A stretch of DNA of 64,000 nt from Paraphysomonas bandaiensis. Its lineage: Eukaryota; Chrysophyceae. The stretch spans positions 1 to 64,000 of the forward strand of contig CBFFRP010000032.1 in NCBI GenBank assembly GCA_965644295.1, read 5' to 3'. The translations under genes were made by a program, and so were the position numbers. Below, piece by piece: positions 35,617-46,486 of the stretch. The notes beneath the pieces are model-generated. The model saw nothing but the letters and a program-made list of their open reading frames with translations, did not search any database and was not told where the DNA came from. How positions within the stretch are numbered: position 1 is the first letter of the stretch; each line of letters starts with the position of its first letter.

Positions 35617-35901
35617 ATGTATATAAATCTCCGTTCAGACAGTGATTATTGCAACAATACAGAGGATGACAAAGCTGAAGTTGGCTATGCGAAAAAAATT
35701 CTTCAATCAGCTCAAAATATTAAGAAACCGAAAGTTGAAATATCTAAGTACAGGTGCACGAGTCATGTAGTATGTACTACCAATACATGTGAACGCCTGT
35801 TCAGCGCAGCAAAACGGATTATAATATCAGTGTTGCGCAAACGTATGCATCCTACTACACTTAATACGATGTTGTTTCTGAAAGCTAACCGACAGTTGTG
35901 A
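35617..35901 (+). pseudogene. hAT transposase C-terminal relic
   Basis: A 94-codon frame ends in the hAT dimerisation pattern: CERLFSAAKRIIISVLRKRM followed by HPTTLNTMLFLKANRQL. No catalytic part of the transposase is found nearby, so this is a fragment. The surrounding DNA (35460-36200) is rich in AATATATTG words and includes CAATACTATTGATGG palindromes. Confidence 0.75.
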
Positions 35902-36640
35902 CCAGATGCAAGCATATTTTAATTAATATTGGTGATGATGATGTCACCGATGATGACTCAGAGGATGAGTATATGAGGAAACTTTTAATTAATTAAGAGT
36001 AGTGGGTTGATTATCAAGTGACCTTAGACCTTATAATATGACAAGTACTAAAAACTACGGATGTATTTACTTACTGATTAGTCATACTAATATATGGCAA
36101 TATATTGTAACTATATATTATTGCAATAGTATTGTAGGGCCGGTTTAAAACTCCATCAATACTATTGATGGAACGCTATCTAACAATAGTATTGCAATGT
36201 ATTTTTTCCCATCCCAGAGTGAAACTGAAATATATATTATATATTATATATTGATCGTATATATATTCATACTATCTACGATGGTAAGAAAATGACTCGA
36301 AGTGCATTGGGATTATATGAGCTTGGCGATTGACAAAGAATGACAAGTGATGTTGATCCTAGTATTAATCTTAATTTATAAGTAGATCATTGGGTGTGAA
36401 GTACGTTCCGTTAATTCAGCCTTCACCATCCAATTAGGTCAAATTCTTTTGTTTTGTGTATGTTACGAAATACTGTCACGGTAGATCGACGGTGAGTACG
36501 ATTAATGAGATTAATAGAGATTTTGTAAAATGGTCAATTGTTCGATATATGCGCGACCAAGCAAACCTCGTCCTTGTTGAGTTCTTCTAACTCGTAAGCA
36601 ATTAAAATCATGATCGTTTAAATAGAGATATATTATATTG
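35902..36640. other. AT-rich spacer with ATATTG/CAATAT words
   Basis: No gene. Many short inverted words (CAATATATTG, CAATACTATTG) occur here and at 35460-35570, probably decayed transposon ends. Confidence 0.45.
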
Positions 36641-37130
36641 AAAGTCTTATTATTAGCAATAGGCGTTAAAAACCTGCACCAACTTAGTAGCTAGTAGATG
36701 AATGCTAGACAAACTAGTTAGACCTCTACCTGTAACTAATCAGTACATACTTTTTTTATCCTACTATTTAACGCTACGGAAGCTGCTTGTGCGTCGCCGC
36801 TCTGAGTTCTTAAGGTGAACATCCCGGATGCTTGACTTCCGCAGGCAGCCCAATACCCCGGTTACCCTTCAGGTGGGCCCTGTCCCGTATGCCCTTGAGG
36901 TGGACCCATTCCCGGATGCCTGTTTATTCGTCAGGGCCCAAAGACGTCTACACAAGTGACACTTATTGGTGTCCCCTGTACCACACAAGCATTCGGCTAT
37001 GAGTGGGCAGAAGAATATCTGCTGACTATGTTTGCGGCTCACGTTAGTTTCCCAGAGAAATGACTCCGGTACTTATCCCCCAGAACACCACGAAAAGGTG
37101 CGAGTCCGACTTTGTTGAGGGTAAATAGAG
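36640..37130 (+). repeat. Dispersed repeat copy (hAT-like family interior)
   Basis: One of the longer copies, with blocks TATTAGCAATAGGCGTTAA, GCTTGTGCGTCGCCGC, CCCGGATGCTTGACTTC, GACGTCTACACAAGTGAC, GGCTATGAGTGGGCAG and CACCACGAAAAGGTGCGAG. A second small piece (TAACTAGTGCTTAACTCTG) follows at 37262-37306. Non-coding. Confidence 0.75.
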
Positions 37131-37658
37131 ATATGTTGATCTCAATTTTGATAATTAATCGATTATTGAGTGCGTTTAAAAATTCAGTTGTTTATTTTAC
37201 CAACTGAATGTGACTTTCGTATATTCTATGTAAATTCTACAGTTATGACTTAAGAGTCAGATATTATATAACTAACTAGTGCTTAACTCTGATATCCTAC
37301 TATAGGTGAGTAGTTAAAGAGTAAAGACTGGCAGTATGTAGTATACAGTATACTATTACGAGATTTTTACCATTTAATCTCTCTCTCTTTTGTATATACA
37401 TTGGATTATTTTGTTTCCCAGCTACATTGCTTTTCTGTTATGCTGTTTCTCACACTACTACATACTAGATTACAGATTACTGATACCGTTGGTAGATTAC
37501 AGAGTACACTATCTAGCGCATATCCCATATACTTCCGCAACTTATTATTATCAATACAAATGCACATCGCTGTGCACCGTAAACTCCAAAATGGTTCTAA
37601 AGTGTAATTAGATAGATGCCTATAGGAAAAAATATATAATACACCGCATCTGTAAATA
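37131..37658. other. Spacer downstream of Rrp6
   Basis: No supported gene, apart from a short repeat fragment at 37262-37306. Confidence 0.45.
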
Positions 37659-40600
37659 CTACTTCGAAAACACACGACTTCTTTCCCTATCACGCCGCTC
37701 CACTACAGGTTTCTTTTCACTTTTACCTACTTTTTTGCTTTTGGAATGTGTCGCAGTTTGGGCTCCACCAAGATCAGATACAAAAGGATTGTACTTCCCA
37801 CCTTGTTGAGACGAACCACCTGCAGTGGGGACGGGCATCAAAGACTCTCCTCTAGACTGGCTTTGTCCCGCCAGCGCACCAAGTGCAGCTCCATGCGGCA
37901 CCCGCGAGTAGTCAAATGAGGATGCCTAAATTAACAATCCGTCAAGTCCACAGAGCCAATATAAGTTCACACACTCACCACCTTAGTCTTATCACTGCTG
38001 CTAGAATTCGTTTTGTGTTTTCCAGTGCTACCGCTCCTATTTCTGTTACTACCCTTACTATCCTAGAGGGCAAGATTACGGGACTAAACAGTACAACTGA
38101 TCACTATACCACTGATGGAGGTTGACCTCGACTTGCGTGCAACTTCTCCTCCCCCTGTTGTGCAGTGCTATTGGCTTCTTCGTTTGCAAGATGTTTCTCC
38201 GTTACCATACTCTTTCCCGTCTTTTCTATCCCAACCACGGTGTCAGCTAAGTCAAGCTAATATAACGTCATTCCAAATAATGCCAATGCATCAGAAACCC
38301 TACCGCTCCTTCAGCGCATTTCTCCTCGTGCTCTGCACCTGCTTCGTACCACTCAGACCCGCCATCTCTTTGCCCACACACTTGCATCTTCTGGCTACTG
38401 AGGGCGTCTCGATTCCTTTTTTTGTCCTTATTACGCCATCTGTTGCGGTTAGATATGTCGTATATCTCTGCCATTGACTGAGGGAGGGCGTCCAAACTGG
38501 AGGCTGAGCTAACTGCTCCGCTAGTCGGTCCACTCTCGGTTTTAGTATCACACACAGAAGCAACGGGGCTAAAGTGGGATACATCGTTTTCGTTATTAAA
38601 TACACTGTTGCGCTGAAGCTCCTGATGTGCCTTCTCCATTCTGGCGATCATTGCCGCACCTACATCTGTGGGGCTCTGCAAGCAGCGTATATGAAACGAG
38701 CAAAACGCAGAATACGAAATCAACACTACTAACCATAGCTCGCAAAACAGAACCCCTAGACGAACTTTCGTGGTACACAGGAGACGAAGTGGAAGTAGAT
38801 CGCCACATGGCATTGTTGAACAACTACATACAGCGACCCATGAACATTGTAAACGGCATATATTTCCACTAAACCTGTGGCCACTCCGGGTCTGACACCA
38901 CGTCAGGACTGGCGACTACTTTTCCAAGTGCGCCAGGAGATGCAACGGAGTTCCGCCCATCCTTTCCAATTGGGATGGTGACTGATGGAGTGATCTCCCC
39001 TACAGTTGTACATCCTTGCAGTCTGCGAATTTGACCGTGTTTGTTCTGCGAGGCCTCACTGACACTCCGTTTTGGTCGTATCACTTCCATGGAGTTATTT
39101 TCGTGTACATCGTCCACTGAGACATCACTAGAGTCTCTACGTGTCCGGGAGCAAATAGCAGGGTCGGTGGCCGGAGTGGATATGGCTACCTCAGTAGGTC
39201 CAAACCCCATCTGTTCGCGCAGAGCACCAACCACCTCTGCAATATGATCACGAACATATTTACTAAGTGGTGCACACGCCAAGACTCCCGCCTCATCGAT
39301 GGGGACCGCCCGGCCCAATCGAAATAGTTCAGCGTTGGACATAATGAATAGCGTACTTTCGTCTTCCCGGCGCGCAGCCAAGTCACGCCAGTTCCATAGC
39401 GCTGCGAGAGCCGCATTTTGCTCGGCAGATATATCCAATTGCTGTTTTTTTGTCCCTGAGCGAGCGTCGAGAAGCTTTGTATATCCTGATGGGTAGAATG
39501 GGTCTTTCTCATATCTCTTGAGGCAGGTGCGTTGTGAGGCGACGAGAACGGCCTCTATACCCGCCGAACCCTGCGATGCATGCACATCCCGACGCACACA
39601 GTCGTAGATGTATAGCAGATAATGCGTATCGCTGCGTGCATATTCAATCATGTCACTGGGAAGGGGGCGCTGGCGCCAATCAGATAGCTGATGCTTTTTA
39701 TTGAGTGTGATACCACAATGGTATTTGAGTAGGTGGGATAGAGATAGGGCAGGATATCTCAAGGCTTTAGCAGCATGGTATGTGTCAAAGCAGTTAACAA
39801 CATAGAGTCCGAAGTCTCGTTGGAGCCATAGAATGTCACTGTCACATCCATGAAAGACCTTAACCACCTCCGGATCACTGAATAATGGCAAAAATATAGA
39901 CATATCTCGCCTGAGCGCGAGTGTATCGATAATGTAGTCTTTTTCCCTCGTTGACACCTATGGAAAACAATGTGTCAAAGATATTGATACCATTTAATAA
40001 GCGTACCTGCATGAGGCAGGTAATCCCCTGGAAAGACCGATAGCTATGATGCTCGAGGTCGATGGCAATTTCCTTAAAGCATTCCATTTCTTCCACCGCG
40101 CGTTGTAGTTCGTCAAGGTCATCTATGTACTCGAAGGGTCGTGCTGCGGCAGCGGCAGGCATCACCGGACTGATGTAAGCTGAGTCCGTCAGCTGCTGCT
40201 CTTGATGTATTCGTGTGCAAAGAGCTTTGATCTCATCCTCATATGGATGGGGATAATAAGTACTCGGGGCGATAGCGAGTTCATCAGGCGACTCTACAGG
40301 CAGGTCGCAAATGTCAAGGGGTGTACGTGCATGGGGCTTCGTTCGTAACCGCGGACGAAATGGTCGACTCCGTGAGTTGTCAATCTCCTCAAGAAATTGA
40401 AGCTGTGGTTTAGGTATGTCACATGTATTCTCCCGGAGAAGTCTGTCACGATCAACGCTCAGAGACTCCTTTATCGTGGACGATTGCCTTGGAGTTTCTC
40501 CACTAGCTTCATCAAGCTGCATATCAGCACTTTCTAACAGCATATCAATCATATCAACAACCATCTCGTACAAAGATGAGTCCATGAGGTCGGTGGTCAT

Positions 40601-40882
40601 ATCAGTAGACGGCTGTATAGTGTCACTTATCAGCTTAATGAGATCCGTTACTTCCTTTGAGAGGCCCTCTGCTGATGAAAGGAACTGAGGGAAGGTAGAG
40701 AAGTATCCGTAATCACCATCTGCGGGACAAGTGAGTGATATAGATGTATATTACAGGCTCATACTCTCTGCGCTGGGGATACTGTTCGAGGCTCGTGTAG
40801 ACACCACTAGAGATGTCATCAGGCCGCGTATGAAGGCATCAGTGGGCTCGGAGTTGAGTATCACCTCGTCGATAGAGGACAT
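37659..40882 (-). CDS. RRP6: Exosome 3'-5' exonuclease Rrp6 / EXOSC10
   Basis: Nuclear exosome-associated DEDDy exoribonuclease that trims rRNA, snoRNA and other RNA 3' ends. Minus-strand exons are 40882-40765, 40719-40007, 39957-38875, 38823-38734, 38675-38304, 38256-38110, 38062-37979 and 37925-37659, giving 957 aa. A PMC2NT-like region lies at about 10-110. The catalytic residues appear as D260/E262 (AIDLEHHSYRSFQG), D318 (HGCDSDILWLQRDFG), Y383 and D387 (EYARSDTHYLL). An HRDC domain spans about 450-520 (ALWNWRDLAARREDES). The C-terminal part keeps EIYDISNR and FDYSRV motifs seen in EXOSC10, then a basic tail. The donors of exons 6 and 7 each have a possible in-frame alternative. Confidence 0.92.
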
Positions 40883-42436
40883 GGCTGATAACACAGTTGT
40901 GCTCTTAGTTTAGTTCCATCTGTGGAAATACCACACTGATGTATGCACTGATCCATATATACAGAGCGAGTGAATGTATACGCACTGTATGCATACATAC
41001 CATACACATCTTACCATACATATACAACATATACAGTGGTGTATACGGTGTCCTCACTCCACTGGAATGACTGTGTGTTTTTGTATCCAGCCAATCGACT
41101 GGTACTCCGTACTGCAGACTGTACAGCTGTACCAGGCATCCATCCCATCGTACACCATACAACATACACATATACATACACATATACTGCAGTATACCGT
41201 GGTATACCAGAATTATACTGTGGCCGGTATACAGTGTATGTATGATACTGTATACATATATACTGCAGAATGGGACATCAGGATCTCGGTCCTCTCTCTC
41301 CAACTGAGTGCAGAAGATATCTATAAACAAAGTCCAGCTGATGAGAAAGAATGGAGCTGGTGCTTATTCACTACATGTCCGTTAATGCGATCCATGCTCA
41401 CAGAGTGTTTGTAGCCTCATACCGAATGTACGGCTACTAAAGACAACTTCGAGATTTATCCGACATCATTCTCTTTAAAAACACGACTTTTCTAGTGATA
41501 TTCCACAGTTTTAAGCTTAGGTAAAAAGTTTATGGTGTGTGCTGGAAGTGTGCAACTCATGCTTCACGGCATTTAACCACTCCTTTACGAGTAATATCTA
41601 CATGACGATTATCAGAAACTGGCAGACGTCTTAGCCCTAACCTATCTTAGTATATTTGGTGTCTGGGAACAATTCTACAGGTCTATTCCCGAAAATTAAA
41701 AGGGAATTTTCTCTGTAGCGTGGTTTGTGATTGTGATACGTTCGATATTTAAATAGTTTTGTTTCCTTATTCGTAGGCTTTATGCTAACACAAGAATTAA
41801 CTTTCTTATGATGGTGCAATTACATTATATTTCATATATACCAGGTATCCATCGCAATGCTTCTCGAAGGGGAAACCCTTGGCGCAGATTTAAAGTTTGT
41901 CGCAGCAATCTACATCTCAGGGATACCTCCCATACAGTTGACTAAAACATCCCGTACAGTGAAGGGTGGTAGAACTATGCTGCTCATAGTAATAGGTAGT
42001 ATATTATATATATATATATGATAGCCCAAAAGTGAGCAATCTGTAAGCGGGAAATGGGACATATTTCTTTTAGATATAATAACAGTTATAGGTATAATAT
42101 CTCCGTATGAAAATTATTGCATATTAAATATTAGCCCTAATCAAATCCACATACATCGTCAATGAACTAAACACTATTCCAATCAACATTGGAGTATAAC
42201 AACATCAGATAGAGCAGCGCACAACATTTTATATAAAACCCCACGCTCGAAATACCTCTACCGAGTACCTTTAGTTCTGTACCACTTATGCTACAATTAA
42301 CGATTTACATTTCTACATACATTCCATTGCGGTCGACTCACAATACTACAAATTTCCAGTTTTTGTCGTCGGTGAAAATGAACGCGACGTAGCATAAATA
42401 CACAAATACAAACGTGATACGTGAATACACATACTA
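40883..42436. other. Intergenic region, GTATAC-rich then AT-rich
   Basis: The first 400 bp upstream of Rrp6 are dense in CATAC, TATACAG and GTATAC words and probably include its promoter. The remainder is AT-rich, with a TA-dinucleotide run near 42005. No gene or RNA is recognised. Confidence 0.5.
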
Positions 42437-43969
42437 TTAACCGCAACCACTTTGCGGTTGATAAGATTTAGCTCGAGCCACGGGAATGGGCACGTCAGTG
42501 TCAGATGCATCTCCCTCGCTACCACACTCATCAATTCTCTGCAGTGCCTCAGACATGAGAGAATCACTCACGCTCCGGTGCATCTTCCCCTCCGTATTAC
42601 TTTTAACGACATCTCGTAGATGCCGCAAGTCACTGTCACTGAGCCCCAGACTGATGGCGGCTCCACTCCAGCTCACACGGCGGAGGCGTTTGATTCGTGT
42701 ATTGGGCTTAAAATCACCTGTCGTGGCATCAGAGAAAGAGGAGGACACGTAGACAAGGGAGCCTATTGTCTGCAGAGCAACACCCGCCCAGACATATGCA
42801 GAAGGCCAAGGGGGTGCGTTGAAGCAAACTAACGAGACTACAAGTGCAAGAGTTTTATTGGCGTTGTTCACTAACTGGCTAGCAAGACAATTCACTTCTA
42901 CTGATATTTCCATTGTATAGTACCTATTTGCTTGAGCGCACAGCGTTGTACCCAGCAAAAGTACGATGGATATTGGAATAGAAAATCCCAACACATTCAC
43001 GGAGTGTTCAGGACTAGTAATTACCCGTAGGGAGGGCTGCAAAGACTCCCACTGCAGTGCGAATAGCGGCAACGACAAAAAGTGCTGCAGGAATATGTGC
43101 TCACATACATCCGCATTATACCGTTGTATCAGCATGCTGCCCGTGGGAATCATAACCGAAATGGCTAGAATTGCCACAAAAATACAGCTTAGCCCATAAG
43201 GAAGGTTAGTGGCACCTCCAGGGGCAGAACCTGAGGAAGAGATAGTCATGAGGATGCAACCCGCGCTTATAACAACCACGGACAGATACTGGCTTGCGCT
43301 AAATGTACGACCAAAGAGATATTTACCAACAACCAATCCCGCGACCAGCTGTAGGTTAGTACATACTATGAACACGGGCATCGGCAAATACAACGTGGCT
43401 ACTGATTTGAAGTAGAGGAATGCAAATGAGAGAAATACAATGAGGGCATGCCATCGCATGGGTATACGTGGGGCCGCAATATATTCCCCTGCATTGGGAA
43501 GACATGCAGCTACTATCCATATATGCAACACTAGAGCAGCCAATAGGGATGAACTGGGCTCCATCTCAACCAGCAGCTCGAAAAGAACATTGCTCATAAA
43601 CCCGGAAATTACTGCCAGGGCAATCTTCATAATGAGAGATGTATTGGAGGGTGAGTCATCAACAGAAGTAGTATCTGCAATAGAAAGAGTGGACGCCAAA
43701 ATCTTCTCATTATCAGAAACATTCTCGTCGCTGTCTACAGTATCATCATATATATCTGAGTGCAGATCAACTTCACTCAGAAAGAAGTTCTCGCCAATAT
43801 CTCTAGGGGAGGAAGCGGAACGCCTCCGCTGCAGCATTGTCGGCATGTTCGAAGAAAAAGAGAGCCGCCTCTCACCCATATCGTTAGTAGGAGGGTTGGC
43901 TGTCGAGCTGTAATCAGGCATCACTATAGATGTCGCTGCTGGTGAGGCTGATGGTCGGCCGCTCTGCAT
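42437..43969 (-). CDS. Nucleotide-sugar transporter, SLC35B4/YEA4-like
   Basis: Single exon, 510 aa from the ATG at 43969 (MQSGRPSASP); the frame is open further upstream but has no ATG. Residues 1-110 are polar and probably cytosolic. Residues about 115-420 contain about ten hydrophobic segments typical of the drug/metabolite transporter fold. SLC35B-like marks include YLPMPVFIVCTNLQLVAGL, where the family has a similar 'MPLHMIFRSG' region, and a C-terminal WAGVALQTIGSLVYV helix. A long polar C-tail (about 95 aa) is unusual. Likely Golgi or ER antiporter for UDP-GlcNAc or UDP-xylose; the substrate is not readable from sequence. Confidence 0.8.
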   Translation of the reverse strand: MQSGRPSASPAATSIVMPDYSSTANPPTNDMGERRLSFSSNMPTMLQRRRSASSPRDIGENFFLSEVDLHSDIYDDTVDSDENVSDNEKILASTLSIADTTSVDDSPSNTSLIMKIALAVISGFMSNVLFELLVEMEPSSSLLAALVLHIWIVAACLPNAGEYIAAPRIPMRWHALIVFLSFAFLYFKSVATLYLPMPVFIVCTNLQLVAGLVVGKYLFGRTFSASQYLSVVVISAGCILMTISSSGSAPGGATNLPYGLSCIFVAILAISVMIPTGSMLIQRYNADVCEHIFLQHFLSLPLFALQWESLQPSLRVITSPEHSVNVLGFSIPISIVLLLGTTLCAQANRYYTMEISVEVNCLASQLVNNANKTLALVVSLVCFNAPPWPSAYVWAGVALQTIGSLVYVSSSFSDATTGDFKPNTRIKRLRRVSWSGAAISLGLSDSDLRHLRDVVKSNTEGKMHRSVSDSLMSEALQRIDECGSEGDASDTDVPIPVARAKSYQPQSGCG

Positions 43970-44247
43970 AACTGGAAGATTGCTGACATGCAGTAATGAA
44001 CACAATGAAATGTTAAGGTGCAAGAAGTATAGATGATCTGTCCATTTTCTGGGAAATGTGAGACGTATCTATAAACATACATGACACGTGGGCATATAAA
44101 TGTCTGACCCATCCATACATACATAATACATACATACGTGCACAACATCTAGTAGAATCAACTGTTTTGTATTCCGTATTCTGTGTTATGGAGAACGGCA
44201 TACGGGTGTCTTGATGGTTCCATATGTTACAATGTGCACCATCTGTA

Positions 44248-44436
44248 CTGTACGTTTCTGTCAACTTTTATCCACGCACTCGTTTTTCCACAAAAACACT
44301 CTCTCCACACCCATTCCGACGACTCTCCAATTCTGACACGAGCATTCCACAAGCATTCCATTCTACCCCTGGTGGACTCAAATTATACCCACAACTCCAT
44401 TACACTGTACAATATGTAACAATATGGCTGCAGCTC
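44248..44436 (+). repeat. Left terminal inverted repeat of two-gene transposon
   Basis: 189 bp, starting CTGTACGTTTCTGTCAAC. Comparison base by base with the reverse complement of 47431-47619 shows no difference. It includes the promoter region, 5' leader, ATG and the next ten bases of the rightward gene. It is preceded by TA (44246-44247). Confidence 0.95.
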
Positions 44437-45965
44437 ATCACCACGATGGTGGCGATATATTCGTGTTTGCTCCTTCCGAGAATTTGGTGGCCGCTCACCT
44501 CCCATCACTCCGCGATGTTGTTCCAGAACACACCGTACTTCACGGTGGGCAGGAAAGGTTCAAATCGAACACAAGAAATCCACCACAAGATGGTGTGAGG
44601 TGTCCTGGGTGTCTTCATCATTATACCATCTGGAAGGGATTCCTGAAACACGTGCGCGCAAAGAAAGATGTTCGACGGCTACCAATAACAAATGACGAAG
44701 AAAGGGACGACGTGTTCTACTGCAAAGCCGCAGAGATGAAAAAAGCAAGTAAAGATGATCGCTTGGAGTGCACTCGTTGTCCTGTGTGCATGTCGAGTGC
44801 GGAGTTGCAAGCAGCATTAAGGCACGACTGTCCCATCAGCAACGCCACCACATTCATACCTCCAATGGGCAGGTGCAAGGGTTGTGATTTAATTGTTAAA
44901 GTGAAGTGTAGCTGTCCCGTATGCAATGTGGCGCCCCATAGTGTTGAGTTTAGGATTCAGCCTGATCCGTGGTCGGATTGTCCCTACCCTAAGTATCCAC
45001 AGCATGCTGAAGTCATCTCGGAGTACGATAAGAAGCGGCGACAGATTTACATGAATGCACTGGCCGAGCAGACTCGAATGAACAGCACTAGAGCGTCTTT
45101 TGAGGTCAATAACTTTGCTCTAATTCATTTGAATAAACTCCTGCAAGAGCCGGATGGATACATTGTGCTGTCAGAGTTGGAGCGCCAAGCACCTGGATTT
45201 CTTGAGCGTTGCGGGGCATCAGATACAGTTATGTCCAGAGTTCGGGAAGAACACCAGAAAGACCAGACGGACCAACGATCTTTTTTACTTCATCCCCATG
45301 CCACCTACCGATTAGTTGAAACCATGAAGAATCTTGAGGCGGCCATTGATATGGATGTTCCGATTAAGTCTTTGATTGCAACCATTTCCCGACATAATGC
45401 TGTGCGCCTATTAACAGAGGAGCAACGAAAGGCACTGGACGACGCATCTGTGCGCGCGGTTGCTTCGGCTCCACCGGAATATGTGGAGGGAGTTACAGAC
45501 ATTCCTAATGCAGACGATGGGTTGGCTGCCAAAAGACGCCGCATGGAGGAGAACGGTTGTGCTCCAACCAGTGCCCCTGAGCTGAGTGCAGTTGAACTCC
45601 AGGCCCGTGAGGAGACTGTGACTTTCCTGACATTCTTCAGACAACAGTTGTACGCTCACTTTGTTGCTTTAAATATTGGAAGAGAGGCCCAGGTGTTATA
45701 TGAGGACTGCAAAGAAACAATCGCACGGCTCCTCACCATCAGTGTCTCAGAAAACAAGCGGCTTGCGGACAGAATTTTTTCCCTGCTACATCCAGTGTCG
45801 GCTCCACTGTCGCCAAATAACGCGTACAGTCACGATACAGAGATGGACTTGAAAGGTTGTGTGGCTGCTGTCAATGCGGTGGTGGTTGTGTTGAGGCCTG
45901 ATTTAGTTCATGATTTGAATGAGCTGAAGCTGGAGCCCACTTCAGATGGCACTTTCCCGGAGTAG
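44424..45965 (+). CDS. Transposon accessory protein, Cys-rich, unknown family
   Basis: Single exon, 513 aa; the ATG lies inside the left inverted repeat. I do not recognise the family. Putative metal-binding groups lie in the N-terminal third: C60/C63 with H76 (CPGC...FLKHV, a C2H2-like spacing), C116/C119/C122, C151/C154 (CKGC) and C162/C164/C167 (CSCPVC). These suggest zinc binding and perhaps DNA or protein contact. Residues about 200-330 and 400-510 appear helical. AKRRRMEE near 370 is a possible nuclear localisation signal. The first residues, MAAA, equal those of the transposase because both start in the same repeat. Inferred role: binding partner or regulator of the transposase; an unrelated cargo gene is the alternative. 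Confidence 0.85.
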   Translation: MAAAHHHDGGDIFVFAPSENLVAAHLPSLRDVVPEHTVLHGGQERFKSNTRNPPQDGVRCPGCLHHYTIWKGFLKHVRAKKDVRRLPITNDEERDDVFYCKAAEMKKASKDDRLECTRCPVCMSSAELQAALRHDCPISNATTFIPPMGRCKGCDLIVKVKCSCPVCNVAPHSVEFRIQPDPWSDCPYPKYPQHAEVISEYDKKRRQIYMNALAEQTRMNSTRASFEVNNFALIHLNKLLQEPDGYIVLSELERQAPGFLERCGASDTVMSRVREEHQKDQTDQRSFLLHPHATYRLVETMKNLEAAIDMDVPIKSLIATISRHNAVRLLTEEQRKALDDASVRAVASAPPEYVEGVTDIPNADDGLAAKRRRMEENGCAPTSAPELSAVELQAREETVTFLTFFRQQLYAHFVALNIGREAQVLYEDCKETIARLLTISVSENKRLADRIFSLLHPVSAPLSPNNAYSHDTEMDLKGCVAAVNAVVVVLRPDLVHDLNELKLEPTSDGTFPE

Positions 45966-46486
45966 ACCCTTAGCATTGTGTCTTTTCTTTTTATAAATTA
46001 GTTTGTTTTCTTATTATAGCCTGCTGATTCCAGATATAGCCTTTTATTATTATTGCTTTTCGCTGTTATTATTATTCAATCGTTGTCAAGAAGTTTTATA
46101 TAAATTTTATTATTGTTAATTAATGTATTAATTATTAATCATATTATGTCATCACTAGAACTGTGTAATAATCACACATTCACCCAAATTTTTAATGGAC
46201 TCATTTTGAGCCCAAATTACACAAGCTTACTCTCATCACTATTGCCGTGAGCACTGCGCTTTCAATTTCGTATGAAACTAGTAATTACAATGTGAAAAGT
46301 GAAAAGCATTCCACCGACATATAGCTAATAATATATTAAACAGATTAATATCATTTGCAAGGTATTGCAATATACTGTTCCAAATTACTTAAGAATAATA
46401 ATTTAGAATAGTTAAGAATAAATAACCAGATTAATAAATACTAAGTGCAGCGCAGTCACAACGTGCACTACAACCACATAGCACCC

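Noticed and set aside
37060-37125. tRNA-derived SINE: A-box-like GGCTATGAGTGGGC and B-box-like GGTGCGAGTCC in the dispersed repeat
   Set aside because: Spacing of about 100 bp is too wide, no tRNA fold is evident, and the family fits better as hAT-like interior.
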